From contig OY998175.1 in the NCBI GenBank assembly GCA_963921935.1, positions 265,663,709 to 265,727,708 of the forward strand: a DNA stretch of 64,000 nucleotides. The letters are read 5' to 3'. Source of the DNA: Galeruca laticollis. Lineage: Eukaryota; Arthropoda; Insecta; Coleoptera; Chrysomelidae. Positions 24,348 through 35,206 of the stretch are shown piece after piece. Both the position numbers and the translations under genes were made by a program. Numbering within the stretch: position 1 is the stretch's first letter; every line of letters begins with the position of its first letter. The notes below the pieces were generated by a model that was not told the DNA's origin, made no database searches, and worked only from the letters and a program-made list of their open reading frames with translations.

Positions 24348-24400
24348 TTAACCCTAGAACCACAAGGTGAGATTGTAGTTACAGTAACCACAAGGTGGCG
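24348..24400. repeat. Candidate piggyBac terminus with TTAA target site
   Basis: TTAA at 24348-24351 is followed by CCCTAGAACCACAAGGTG. piggyBac elements start CCC(T/A)... directly after a TTAA target site. A second AACCACAAGGTGG at 24386-24397 resembles a subterminal repeat. The piggyBac C-terminal remnant on the minus strand at 25665-26018 would be the matching coding part, with copy G of the five-monomer element inserted between them. The opposite end is not certain. Confidence 0.5.
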
Positions 24401-24423
24401 TCGAAAGCGACACACTATCCATA

Positions 24424-25416
24424 TTACTTTTCCGCCCAACCTATCTAATATGCCAGAAAAATATTGATTTACCCCAAAAAAAGTTGGAATTTTGAAAAAA
24501 AATGTTGAGTTTTTTTTACGGTTTCCATCAACAACAACACGAAAAAATGGTTTTTAGAAAAAAAATCCTGTGTGTATGTCGTCGTCGTTGTCGTCGGCCA
24601 CTTTTTCTTACATGTCTTGTTAGCACGATACAGCCTCCGGAGTACAATAATTCACCAATTTTATGATTGAATATTGTTAAGGACATGTCACAGATGAACC
24701 CTATTGATTTTCAGCTCACCAGAGCCAGTACAACGGGTGCTATGGTACTTGAAGGACGACAATTTGTCATTTTTTGAGAAATTTCAGTTTGTTAGCACGA
24801 TACGGCCTCCGGAGTTCAAGAAGTCACCCATTTTATGATTGAATATTATTCAGGACATCTCACTGATGAACCCTATTGATTTTTAGCTCTTCAGAGCCAG
24901 TACAACATGTGCTACAGTACTTTAAGTACGATATTTTTGTAATTTTTGGAGAAGTTTCAGTTTGTTAGCACGATACAGCCTCCGGAGTAGATACAAGTGA
25001 CCAATTTTATGATTGGATATTCTTCAGAGCGTCTCAAAAATGAGCCCTATTTATATTCAGCTCACTAAAGCTAGTACAACGGGTGCTATGGTACTTGGAT
25101 TACCAAATTTTTGTCATTTTAGGAGAATTTTCAGTTTGTTAGCACGATACAGCCTCCAGAGAGTATACGATTGATCAATTTTATGATTGAATATTGTTCA
25201 AGGAGTATTACAGATGTACCCTATTGATTTTCAGTAGACTAGAGCGAGTACAGCGGGTCCTATAAATCCAGATATACTACATTTTTGGTTATTTTTAGAG
25301 AAATTTCGGTTTAATAGCACGATACATCCCCCGAAGTGTATACAAGTAAAAATTTTATGATAGAATATTGTTCAGGGCCACAGATGCGGAAAAGTTAGTT
25401 TTAATCTTTAAAACCA
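24424..25416 (-). mobile_element. Five-monomer non-autonomous element, copy G
   Basis: ATTACTTTTCCGCCCAACC starts the copy and GCGGAAAAGTTAG plus the hairpin GTTTTAAtctTTAAAAC ends it. Five monomer cores lie near 24632, 24810, 24984, 25155 and 25325. The microsatellite (GTCGTCGTCGTTGTCGTCGG) at about 24577-24596 is shorter than in copy D. It lies between a piggyBac-like terminus and a piggyBac coding remnant. Confidence 0.78.
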
Positions 25417-25664
25417 TGCATTTTTTGAATTTAATACCAACATTTTTGAAAAACACACAACACAATATTGATTTGAACATAGGTTTTATTTTGAAAATTA
25501 CAAAGGTCGTACAAATTATGTACTAGAATTATAAACTTTAAAAATTAAACATGTGAAGAACTCTTTCTAAAAATCAAAGTTAAAATGTTTTATAAGGTAA
25601 AATATAAATTATATGAACAAAAACAATAAATTGTAAAAAAACAAAATAGAAAAATTTTTAACGA

Positions 25665-26018
25665 CTATTTACAATCAATGCAGATGCTACGGGGGTGTTC
25701 ACCACATACCCCTTGGTGGCAGTGCTCACACATGTGTCGGGCTTTCCTATAAGTTTTTCTCGGAGAAATTGCACATCGACCTATTGGATTCACTGGTTAT
25801 TCTTCTGTATATTCTGATTCGTCGCATTTTAGTATACCGCGGATATTGATCTTCATTTCTCTAGGTAGATAGCGATTGTGTACCCTACTCTTCAAATGTT
25901 CCTCAACCAGTGAGAAAGAAATATTTTTTAGAAAATTGGATCCCGGGAGAGTAGAAGTATTATTTAAACGAGGATCTAAGAGGGTAGAAAGCATTGTAGA
26001 ATCAAGCAAGTCAAGCAT
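25665..26018 (-). pseudogene. piggyBac-type transposase, C-terminal remnant
   Basis: The minus-strand frame reads FLKNISFSLVEEHLKSR and RYLPREMKINIRGIL, which match the region following the catalytic core in piggyBac transposases. After an in-frame stop at about 25797 it continues PIGRCAISPRKTYRKARHMC and EHCHQGVCGEHPRSICIDCK, the Cys-rich RING/PHD-like finger that recognises the element ends. Everything upstream of about 26020 is replaced by a pogo/Tigger sequence in the opposite orientation. This is a different subfamily from the copy at 21213-23235, which lacks the Cys finger. Confidence 0.75.
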
Positions 26019-26024
26019 ATCATT

Positions 26025-27186
26025 TATGATGGCTTTTAGTCTACTTCTACCCTCATATGTTGTTTACAAATCTGTACATTTGTATCCAACTTGGGTAGAG
26101 GGAGGCCCTGTTAGGGCTGTATACAATCGTACCAAATGAAGCTGGTTTGATTTAGCTACTTTTGACGATTGGTTTGACAAGATTCTCCTACCCTATTGTA
26201 AGAAGCTTCCAGGAAGAAAAGTCTTGATAGGGGACAACTTGGCAGCTCACACTTCAATTCATGTTTTAGGGTGTTGCGAGCAAAATTATATTGCTTTTGT
26301 TTTATTGCCACCGAATGGAATACATCTGCAACCGTTGGACGTGTCTTTTTTTGGACCTTTTAAAAGTTTGGCGATCTGTTCTTGCTGATTGGAAAATAAA
26401 AAACAGAGGTTGCATTCCTAAATCGAAGTTCCCTGCGCTTTTAAAGAAAGGCATGAAAAAAATGGAAACAAATATCAAGTCTGGCTTCCGAGCCTGTGGA
26501 ATTGTTTCGCCATCACTAGATGTTGTTCTTAGGAAGATACCTGATTCCGAGAGAAATGAAAACAAAGACGCAAATGTGGAACATTGGACTAACATCCTTA
26601 AGGTGCTCCTTCATGAAAGTAGTCTGAGTGTTACTCAAAACGTCACGAAGAAGAAACGGGGGAAAAATTGCAAGTGGCTCCTGGCAAAGGTATTTCCTCA
26701 AAGGATATGGATATGTCAAGATCTGAGAGTGAGTCCCAAATAGCCCTAGAAGATTTAAGTGAGGATGAAAAACTCGAAAAAGAACATGAATGTGACAATG
26801 AGAGTGATCAAGAAGAATCTATAGAAATACAGGAAATATAATGAAAATATGTTTCTTCAGAACCAAAGCGATATTAGTGAGACTGACCTTGCAATACAAG
26901 TAGACAATTTCGTAGTAGTTAAGTTGACTTGTACAAAAAACAAATACTATGTTGGCTGTGTTACTGAAGTGATGAGGGAAGGAAACAAAAATATGTTTTT
27001 AGTTAATTTCTTAAGAAAACAAGATTAATATAAAATGGGCGATATTTTACATATCCAATAGTTAAAGATTAAAGCATCATAGAAGAAGATCAAATCGTAA
27101 AAATTTTAAAAAAGGTTAAAGATTCAAGGCACCAAAGATATTATTTCTCAGATTTGACTCCATTAAAGAATATTAAAATAGAGTAG
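26025..27186 (+). pseudogene. pogo/Tigger-type DDE transposase, truncated
   Basis: The protein starts in the middle of the DDE_1 domain with YPTWVEGGP and continues LPGRKVLIGDNLAAHTS, where GDN is the second catalytic Asp, then PPNGIHLQPLDVSFFGPFKS. After a frameshift near 26370 it continues ADWKIKNRGCIPKSKFPALL and SGFRACGIVSPSLDVVLRKI. An acidic tail (SEDEKLEKEHE) follows in another frame, and VDNFVVVKLTCTKNKYYVGC near 26905-26960 is a C-terminal module shared with the copy at 811-1877. The N-terminal half and first catalytic Asp are absent, and a stop at 26137 interrupts the frame. Confidence 0.8.
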
Positions 27187-27344
27187 AGTTGTTAAAGTTT
27201 TTGTACAAAAGCCAAAAATATTTTTCAATAAAATTTATGAGATTTTATTATAAACATGATATATTGATTATTATTGTCCAAATACACGCCGTACTAGGGG
27301 CTAAGACGATTTTTAACGCTTAACATCGATAAGAGATATCAAAA

Positions 27345-30300
27345 CATATAGAGGAGCGTGTGCAGACTTCGACCACTTACTGGTAATGGTTGAAATAAAA
27401 CAAAAAACGAAGAAAAACATCTGATATACATTATAAAAACAAGAAATGGAACGTGGACAGGCTTAAAAATGGAAATATAAGAGGAACATACGCAATACGA
27501 ATAGAGAAACTATTATCACAGGGCGAAAACCAACAGGAAACAATAATATCTGAATGGAGCTATATAAAGAAATGTTTAGAAACAGCAGCGGAAATACAGT
27601 TAGGTGCGAAGAAGAACGGGAGAAGACAGGAGTGGTTTGACATGACATGCAACAATGCGGTAGAGAAGAAAGCCAAAGCAAGACTAAAATGGATAAAAAC
27701 TAATAATCCGGAGGACAGGAGTGAATACGAGGAAAAATGAAGGAACGTAATAAATAATAATTAGAAAAAGGAAAAGAGGATGGATAAATAATGAGATCAG
27801 AGAAATTGAAAGAGAAAAGTCGAGAGGAAAAACGAAAAGCTACTATAAAATAAACGGTTTTAAACCAACTTTTACGCATCTGTGGCCCAGAATAATATTC
27901 TATCATAAAAGTGTCACTTGTATACACTTCGGGGGATGTATCGTACTAACAAACCGAAATTTGTCCAAAAATAACCGGAAATGTAATATATCTGGATTCA
28001 TAGAACCCGCTGTACTCGCTCTAGTCAGCTGAAAATCAATAGGGTACATCTGTGAGACACCTTGAACAATACTCAATCATAAAATTGGTCACTTGTATAC
28101 ACTCTGGAGGCTGTACCTTGCAAAAAAACTGAAAATTCTCCAAAAATGACAAAAATTTGGTACTTCAAGTACCATAGAACCCGGTGTACTGGCTTAAGTG
28201 AGCTGAATATCAACAGAATTCATCTTTGAGACGCTCTGAATAATATCCAATCATAAAATTGGTCACTTGTATATACTCCGGAGGCTGTATCGTGCTAACA
28301 AACTTAAATTTTTCCAAAAATTGCAAAAATATCGTAATTAAAGTACTATAGCACCTGTTGTACTGATTCTGGTGAGCTAAAAACCAAAGGATTCATCTGT
28401 GAAGTGTTGTGAATAATATTCAATCATAACATTGGTGACTTGATGAACTCAGGAGGCTGTATCGTGCTAACAAACTGAAATTTCTCGGAAAATTACTAAA
28501 ATGTCGTACTCCTAGTACCATAGCACCCGTTGTGCTGGCTCTGGTGAGCTGAAAATCAATAGGGTTCATCTGTGACATGTCCTTAACCATATTCAATCAT
28601 GAAATTGGTGACTTGTGGCACCCTGGAGGCTGTATCGTGCTAACAAGACATGTAATTTCCAACTTTTTTTGGGGTAAACCAATACTTTTCTCGCATATTA
28701 GATAAGTTGGGCGGAACAGTAAAAATTAACGGAAACAACACTACATATAAGGGCAAAACAAAAGGAATAGAAAACAAAGAAGGAAGGCTGACAGAAGCAG
28801 AACACCAATATAAACAAACATGGGTGGATCATTTTAGGGAACTATTAAATGAGCCACATTACTGGGACGAAGATGAAGAAGTGACAGAAGATAAGAAACA
28901 AGATATATTAGAAGAAGAACCAACAATTGAGGAGGTGAAGGTGATAGTAAATAAGAGCAGAAATGGAAAGGACCCCGGAAAGGATGGAATAAACATAGAA
29001 CCAATCAAATATGGTGGTAACACATAAAAGAATATATTACCTTATTAAAAAAATATGGAACGAGGAGAGGGTGCCGGAAGAATAGGAAATTGGACAAATT
29101 GTCACTCTACATAAGAAAGGAGACCAACATGAATGTGGAAATTACAGAGGAATCACATTATTAAACACTGTGTACAAACTGCTATCCACGTTAATTAGCA
29201 GAAGGCTTGTGGAAAGTACAAGGGAAGTGATAGGGAAATATCAATGCGGCTTTACAAAAGACAGATCAACAACTGATGCTATTCATGCATTAAAACAAAT
29301 AATGGAAAAAGCACATGAATACAGATTAGACATAGAAATGCTATTCATTGACTTTAAACAAGCCTTCGACTCAATCAAAAGAAGTGAACTCATGAAGGCA
29401 TTAAAAGAACAAGGAGTAAGCGCAAAACTGAGAAGACTAATCAAAATGACCATCAATCAGTAAAAGATCAGTATAATAACGCAAAAAGGAGAAACAGATC
29501 AATTAAGGATTGATAAAGGGGTAAGACAAGGTGACTCTCTGTCCACAACGCTATTCAATCTATCATTAGAACACACAATGAAGAAATTACACAAGGGTGG
29601 CTTAAGGTCAAGTGGCAGTCAAATAATAGCCTATGCGGACGATATCGTGCTTGTGTCCAAAAGAAGAAGAATCATGGAAAATATGCTAAAGGAGATAGTC
29701 ACAGACGGAGAAAAAATGGGGCAAAAATAAACGAAAGTAAAACCAAGCTAATGAGATACCTTAACCAAAAAGGAAAAATAAAAATCAGCGACTATGAATT
29801 TGAAGAAGTTAAAAAATATAAATATTTGGGAGTTATGATTAGCAATACTGGAGATAGAACTACTGAAATTGAAGAAAAGATACTCGCTACAAACAGAGCA
29901 TATCGTGCAAATAAAAAGCTACTTAAGAGTAGAATTTTAACGAAGCAAACAACATAGAATATGTATAAAACGATGATAAGGCCAATCATGATGTACTTGG
30001 CAGAAACGTTAACAAAGAAGGAAGAGGAAAAACTAAGAATAACTGAAAGGGAGATATTGAGAGCAATACTGGGTCCTCTAAAAATGGATGAAAATGATTA
30101 CAGAATAAGAACGAATCGTGAAATTTTGGACGAAATAAAAGGCGAAGACATTGTAAAGAGAATGAAAGCACAACGAGTTAAATGGCTGAGACATGTATGT
30201 ATAGAAGGAGCTAAATCAGTAAACTACAATATCTTGCAGTGGAATCCAGGGGGAAACAGAAGACGCGGTAAACCCAGGTCAGAATGGCAAAATGAGGTGG

Positions 30301-30389
30301 AGGCGAACCTTATTAGAGCAGGAGTAACAAACTGGAAGGAGAAAGCAAGAAATAGGAAACTATGGAGGGACATAAGCGGAAGAATTTAA
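27345..30389 (+). pseudogene. Non-LTR retrotransposon (LINE) endonuclease-reverse transcriptase, broken
   Basis: The first recognisable block is the end of the endonuclease (YRGACADFDHLLVMVEIK, about 27345-27400), then the linker (KWNVDRLKNG and QEWFDMTCNNAVEKKAKARL). After the insertion of copy H the frame resumes with GKDPGKDGINIEPIK, GNYRGITLLNTVYKLLSTLI, the RT blocks FIDFKQAFDS (catalytic Asp), GVRQGDSLS and AYADDIVLVS (the second and third Asp), and a C-terminal part ending ARNRKLWRDISGRI at 30389. In-frame stops at 29025, 29085, 29461, 29729 and 29956 and the insertion show it is dead. The clade is not certain; it resembles the large insect group with FRPGRSTTDQI-type RT. The 5' end is truncated. 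Confidence 0.85.
27852..28723 (+). mobile_element. Five-monomer non-autonomous element, copy H, inserted in the LINE
   Basis: The left end AAACGGTTTTAAACCAACTTTTACGC has lost half of the hairpin. The right end is AAGTTGGGCGGAACAGTAAA. Monomer cores lie near 27930, 28108, 28280, 28450 and 28625. The microsatellite segment is deleted, because TGTAATTTCCAAC joins the last monomer directly to the right-end segment. The flanks are both LINE coding sequence: ...TACTATAAAAT on the left and AATTAACGG... on the right, which together restore the LINE reading frame. Confidence 0.8.
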
Positions 30390-30565
30390 AGGTATAACGG
30401 GAACTGATCCACCCCAATTAAGCGGATCTAGAAAGCACACGCGGCATAACCCCACATGGGGTGCCAAGCCATATTCATTCAGAGGGTCGTCCGCCTTTTC
30501 CCCACACATAGGGGTGATGGAGGACACTCTTTAGCTAAATAAAAAAAGAGGGGGGGAACAAAAAT
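30390..30565 (+). other. LINE 3' untranslated tail
   Basis: Directly after the LINE stop is a locally GC-rich stretch with short self-complementary blocks (CCCCACATGGGG and CCCCACACATAGGGG), then an AAATAAAAAAAGAG end near 30555. This fits the 3' terminus of the retrotransposon. Confidence 0.6.
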
Positions 30566-30699
30566 GTCATTAATAATACTATGGAATTTGGCAAATGAGA
30601 CATGGATGATTCTTAATTATTTTTTTGGAATCTTACTTTCAAAAATTGTACTTCCTATTTCCAAAAAACTGCAAAAATCGTCCGACTTCACCCCGACTG

Positions 30700-31457
30700 A
30701 TGGTGGCGTTATTAACTGATGAAGAGAAAATAGAAATTGTTTTGATTTTGGGAGATTACTACAAAACGCAAAGAGAAGCAGCATATAGTTTCAATAATAG
30801 ACATCCCAATAAAAATATAACCCAATCAACTGTAACGAAAATAGTAAATTAATTTTGAAAAACTGGAAGTATTAAAAATAATTTTAATGGAACACTCGAC
30901 AACTGGTTGCTGATGAGAAAACGCAGTTTGATGAAATGCTGACTGTTGAAGCAAATCCAAAATTCTCATTGCGCAAAAGGAAGTCGTTGTTACAACAAAA
31001 TTTAAGTAGAAATACAGTGGCAAGAATTATGAAACTAAATAAATACATTCCATACACACCAAAAATCGTACACACATTAAAAAAAGGGCGCTTCAATTTT
31101 TGCTCTCTCATCCAAGGAGAGTTAGAGGAGGACCCTTTTCTTACGAGGCATACAATTTTTTCCGATGAGGCGATATTTTCGTCAAATGGAGCTGTCTCGT
31201 CGCAACATTGCTGCTGGTGGTCTGAGGAAAATCCCAATTTTGTACTCGTATTAAAGTCTCATGACTGATGTTTGTTTAAGACGAACGTGTGGTGTGGCAT
31301 TTATAATGACAAATTATTAGGACATTTTTTCTGCCAATCTATGAATGCCGAACGTTATTTACAGTTTCTACAAACGCATATCAATGAATTCATAGAATAC
31401 ATGAACGTCAATGTATTTGGTACCAACAAGACGGGGCCACAGTACAATAAATATTAG
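30700..31457 (+). pseudogene. Tc1/mariner-like transposase, broken
   Basis: From the ATG at 30700 the protein reads VALLTDEEKIEIVLILGDY (N-terminal helix-turn-helix), with ITQSTVTKIVN ending in a stop at 30850. The next frame has FSLRKRKSLLQQNLSRNTVARI, then TIFSDEAIFSSNGAVSSQHC, where SDE holds the first catalytic Asp, and WWSEENPNFV. After a stop at 31266 a third frame reads TNVWCGIYNDKLLGHFF and NAERYLQFLQTHI. The second and third catalytic residues (HDGAxxH and PPRSPDLTP blocks) are missing at about 31457. It is a different subfamily from the copy at 6470-7217. Inverted terminal repeats were not found. Confidence 0.8.
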
Positions 31458-31897
31458 GAACTATCTTGAAATCCTCACTTGTTCCAGTCCATCGCTAGAG
31501 GAAAGTGATACTAGCAGAGTTGGTCACTGACGCAAACCAACTCACAGTCGACTTCACCGGTAATTGGACGCATCCCCCGCAGATATGCAGCCCACGTGTT
31601 CTGCCGAACTTTTCAGTTCGACATTTCATTAAATACAATGGAAGTGTATCCAATTGCTTCTTTAGAAACAAATTCTTACTCATGAAAATAAATTAACTGT
31701 GTATTTAACTGTGTCCAAAACAAACAAGCTACAATATAGGAAAAAAGAAGGACTTTTAGCACCTAGATAGATATAAAACTCTCGAAAGCTAATAAGTCCG
31801 GAAACCTTCAACTAGTGAGGCAACTCCCTCCACCAGTTAGTCCGCTGTCGCTGTTAGCTTCCACCCCCCACCCCCAAACTATCACTCAAACCCCAAA

Positions 31898-32760
31898 ATG
31901 TCCTCCAGAGACAGCCGCAGCAGTAAATCTGCCAAACCTTCCACACAACCCATTTGTACACCAGAAACGCCACAACCCCAACCCCTTTGTACACCAGTAA
32001 ACCAAGCATGGTTACATATGATCGCAGACATCAAACAAATGCAGAAATCAATGTACGAGGTAACCGCATCATATACTCCAAACAAAACCCGCAAATCTCA
32101 CACTCACTCAACACCATCCCCTCAAACCTCCTCAGAACTAACACCCGAACATGAACCAAAACACACTCTTTTCATATCCCCAACCAGGTCTAACGCTTCC
32201 TCTGTAATATCCAAATCTCCCACAACCTCAATTATCCGACAACCTACTACCTCCGATGAGGATGATTTCACCCTCGTCGGGAAGACCAAGCCCCGACCTA
32301 CAACTTCTAGCACCATCAACAGTCCTACAACAACCTCCACAAACAACACTGCAGTTACACAAACCCTTGACCTCAGGAACCTTCCACCCCAATATTCAAC
32401 CCAAAAATATCTCTCCACTCTTTTAAACACCCTCGAACTTCTCAACGGACACATCCTTTATCTAAAAGCAAATTTCAATAGAACCGCCCTTCTCAAAACC
32501 TCTTCCCCGATGTCAGTCTCAACATTCCACAGAAAAATCCAAAACTCCACTGGTGATCCCAGCATCACCATCAACATCTTAAACTCCACGCAACGTCCTC
32601 CCCCAACCAGCTAAAACTCTAACACACACTCACCCATTCATCTGCAGGAATGTAGATGCTACGATCCCTCTCGGAGAATTCGGACAAATTCTTCACGAAC
32701 AGCAATTCCCTTTCGTCAAAACAAGTCCACAAACAAATCTACGTTGATGTTCCGCATCAT
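31898..32760 (+). pseudogene. Low-complexity ORF, probably ORF1 of a non-LTR retrotransposon
   Basis: The ATG at 31898 opens 238 codons rich in Ser, Thr, Pro and Gln, with DDFTLVGKTKPRPTTSS in the centre and HRKIQNSTGDPSITINIL towards the end. After the stop at 32612 another frame continues HPFICRNVDATIPLGEFGQI, which resembles the RNA-binding part of I/jockey-type ORF1 proteins. The coding strand is strikingly poor in G and rich in C and A, unlike all neighbours. No CCHC knuckle or ORF2 follows, so it would be a 5' fragment. The assignment is tentative. Confidence 0.45.
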
Positions 32761-33589
32761 CACATTTATACTTCTAATATCCAACAAAATGATAGATAAC
32801 ATAGATATATAATACACAGTAGATAAAGCATTTCATTTATAAATTGATATTTGTTTTGACCTGAACATTTAGAAAGAAACATAATATTTTGCATGTGGAT
32901 TAAATAAAGAGAGACTCTAATGTTGGAACTCGTATGGCAACGCTGCACAAAAGCCTAGAAAAGGGGATTTACGTGCGCTCCTAACACAATCAGTGGCGTA
33001 TCCCAATAAATTAAATACGTATAGGTTATTAATACGTGAGTAAAAAACAAGTAGCAATAAAATAGATAATAATTCAAAATTAATTATTTATACAAAGGAA
33101 ATAAAAACAAACAAAAATATTAATTTAAATTAAATTTACACTATGGCTTAAAATTTAGTTCAACATGTAATTTTCTAACTTTGTAATAATTTAACTTAAA
33201 TTTTAATGTCCCAAAAAATATATAACATTTAGAGTACCTTTCAGTGTTGATAAAACCTATTTACTTAACTCATTGGATTTAGGTACCATTGGCATGAATA
33301 ATATGAAAATCTACAATTTTAAGAGTAGAGAAATACTTCTTTATTTTCAGTTTATGAAAAATATAAAATTATATTACTTGTTCATACAAACAAATAAAAT
33401 AATTTGGTACCTCTCAGTGATAAGAAACTGCTGGACTGAATAAAACAAAAAAACTTGGAATTATTCTAAGGGTAAAATAAATACTCGTTTTTTCAGTTTT
33501 AACAAAAAATATATTAACATTATTCATTTCTAAATAAAATTAGCTTTGTACTGATACTTCTTGATTAGTTTTTTCTCGGTAAATCTATT

Positions 33590-33892
33590 TTATTATGGTT
33601 TCATGATGAATTCTAATGCTGAAATAATTTCTGAGAATGAATTTTAATAATTCCATAGCATGGTTGTCTAACATCATAAAAATGTTCACCACAAAAAAAT
33701 ACATTTGATGGTAAAACGCTAATGGTTTTAGAAACTGATAAATTTAACAAACCCTCAATATTTTTATTGAATACGTCATGAGTTTAATGAGAAAATCTAA
33801 AATATTTTTCTCCAGCGTTACAGATATTAATTACCATATCACTTGGATTTTTAAGTCTACCATAAGCTTTTCTAACTTGCAGTTTTGAACAA
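33590..33892 (-). pseudogene. P-like transposase, last C-terminal part
   Basis: Reading the minus strand directly from the Gypsy target site gives KLQVRKAYGRLKNPSDMVI and AGEKYFRFS, matching the C-terminal helical part of P-type (THAP9-like) transposases. The frame then shifts near 33785 and fades with LRNYFSIRIHHE near 33600. It is the direct continuation of the remnant at 43949-44680 across the insertion. Confidence 0.65.
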
Positions 33893-34987
33893 TGAAACAA
33901 AATCCTCTTACTCTCAGGGTAAAAATTATTTAAATAATTGAAAGTATTAAAAGAGAGTAGGTTCTTTCCAAACTGACAAAGAGATTGGAGATAACGGAGC
34001 CAGTTCTCAGGGCTCTGTTATCTGAAAGAAGTTTAATTAAAGAAAAAAAATGTGACAAAGAAAGAGAAAGAGAGAGAGAGAAAAACTAAAAAACAGTAAA
34101 GTTACATCAATAGTAAGGGCGCCACTAACTTTGTTCCTAAACAAAATTAGAAAAAATCAACCTCCTTAATCAGTCAACTCTTACCTGCTGTGCTCTGCTA
34201 GTTTTTAGACAATACTTATGCAAAAAAAATGTACTGAAGGCTATTTCACAGGTCTTTCTGTATAATAAATAAAACAACAGACTACTAATATGTATGAATA
34301 TAATGAATGAAAAAATATTTAAACGTGTTACATAGTTTGACAATAAAAGGTTAGTAAAAGTGTGTATGTGAGAAGAAAAAGAAAGTATAAATAAAAACTA
34401 AGACAAGCTGTACAAATATGAATGGTGAAGCCATACAATATAATTTTACTTATCTTGAAGTAGCAAGTCGAAGTCGATTCTCCATAAAATCTTCCTAGGT
34501 TAAATAATTCTCAGTATAATACATAGTTGAGTATCTAGATCATGAATTGGCTCTTATGGAAACACCATTTCTTGTGAGTCAATACAAATTGCCGACAAAT
34601 CTTCACCTTAGTTCTTCCGTCGGGTGATTTTAGTTAAATTTACCGATATAATTAAATTATTCCTGGCGGTATCGCAGTAATCCCTGCGAATTTGTTCTTA
34701 GAACAAGTTTTTTTAATAAATATACAGAATATTTAAAACTTTTATCAGGATTTCTGCGACTACCATTCTCTATTACAATCTCTCGTATAGTGCCGCATTC
34801 CGAATTTCTATTCAGGATTTTTTTCTGTGAGATATCTATACAGTTTATTCCACCAACATTTAAATAGTTGTTTAAAACATTGGCAAGGAAGGACGTGTGG
34901 TCTATTCCACCAATAAATTTAACATGCATCGCTGAATTATTTATTTAAAACTCTATTAGAAATGTTAACTGCTAAGTGAACGTTTCA
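33893..34987 (-). repeat. Gypsy 3' LTR
   Basis: 1095 bp, same length and, as far as I compared, same sequence as the 5' LTR. It contains a GA-rich run near 34062-34085 and an inverted repeat at 33989-34023 that can form a stem of 12 pairs out of 13 near the downstream end of the LTR. A 90-codon frame lies near the upstream (U3) end. Confidence 0.97.
34657..34929 (-). CDS. 90-codon open frame inside the Gypsy 3' LTR
   Basis: The frame runs from MHVKFIGGIDHT to LLRYRQE in the sense direction of the element and starts about 58 bp inside the LTR. An identical frame exists in the other LTR, which is expected from LTR identity and is not independent support. No domain is recognised. It is moderately basic, without signal peptide or membrane segment. 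It may be a chance frame; it would matter only if a U3 transcript exists. Confidence 0.25.
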   Translation of the reverse strand: MHVKFIGGIDHTSFLANVLNNYLNVGGINCIDISQKKILNRNSECGTIREIVIENGSRRNPDKSFKYSVYLLKKLVLRTNSQGLLRYRQE

Positions 34988-35166
34988 TACCCCTAACAGC
35001 CAAGAAAAAAAATTTCAAAAAAAATTTTTTTGTTATATAATTAAACTATTGAGACCAAAAAAAACGAGGGAAGAAAATTTAAAATAGAAACTTTAAAATA
35101 TGAGAATCACATATGAGTAAAAAGGAAAATCCTTATTATTTTTTAAAAAAACATTGATGCAGTCAA

Positions 35167-35206
<40 letters not shown>

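Noticed and set aside
27280..27310. CTAGGGG near 27294 as the certain right end of a piggyBac element
   Set aside because: The adjoining bases are CTAA rather than TTAA and only the first few bases match the left tip. It is kept as a possibility in a finding, not as a feature.
34062..34090. GA-rich run in the Gypsy LTR as a polypurine tract
   Set aside because: It lies inside the LTR and on the wrong strand for priming. The tract is expected directly outside the 3' LTR at about 34988.
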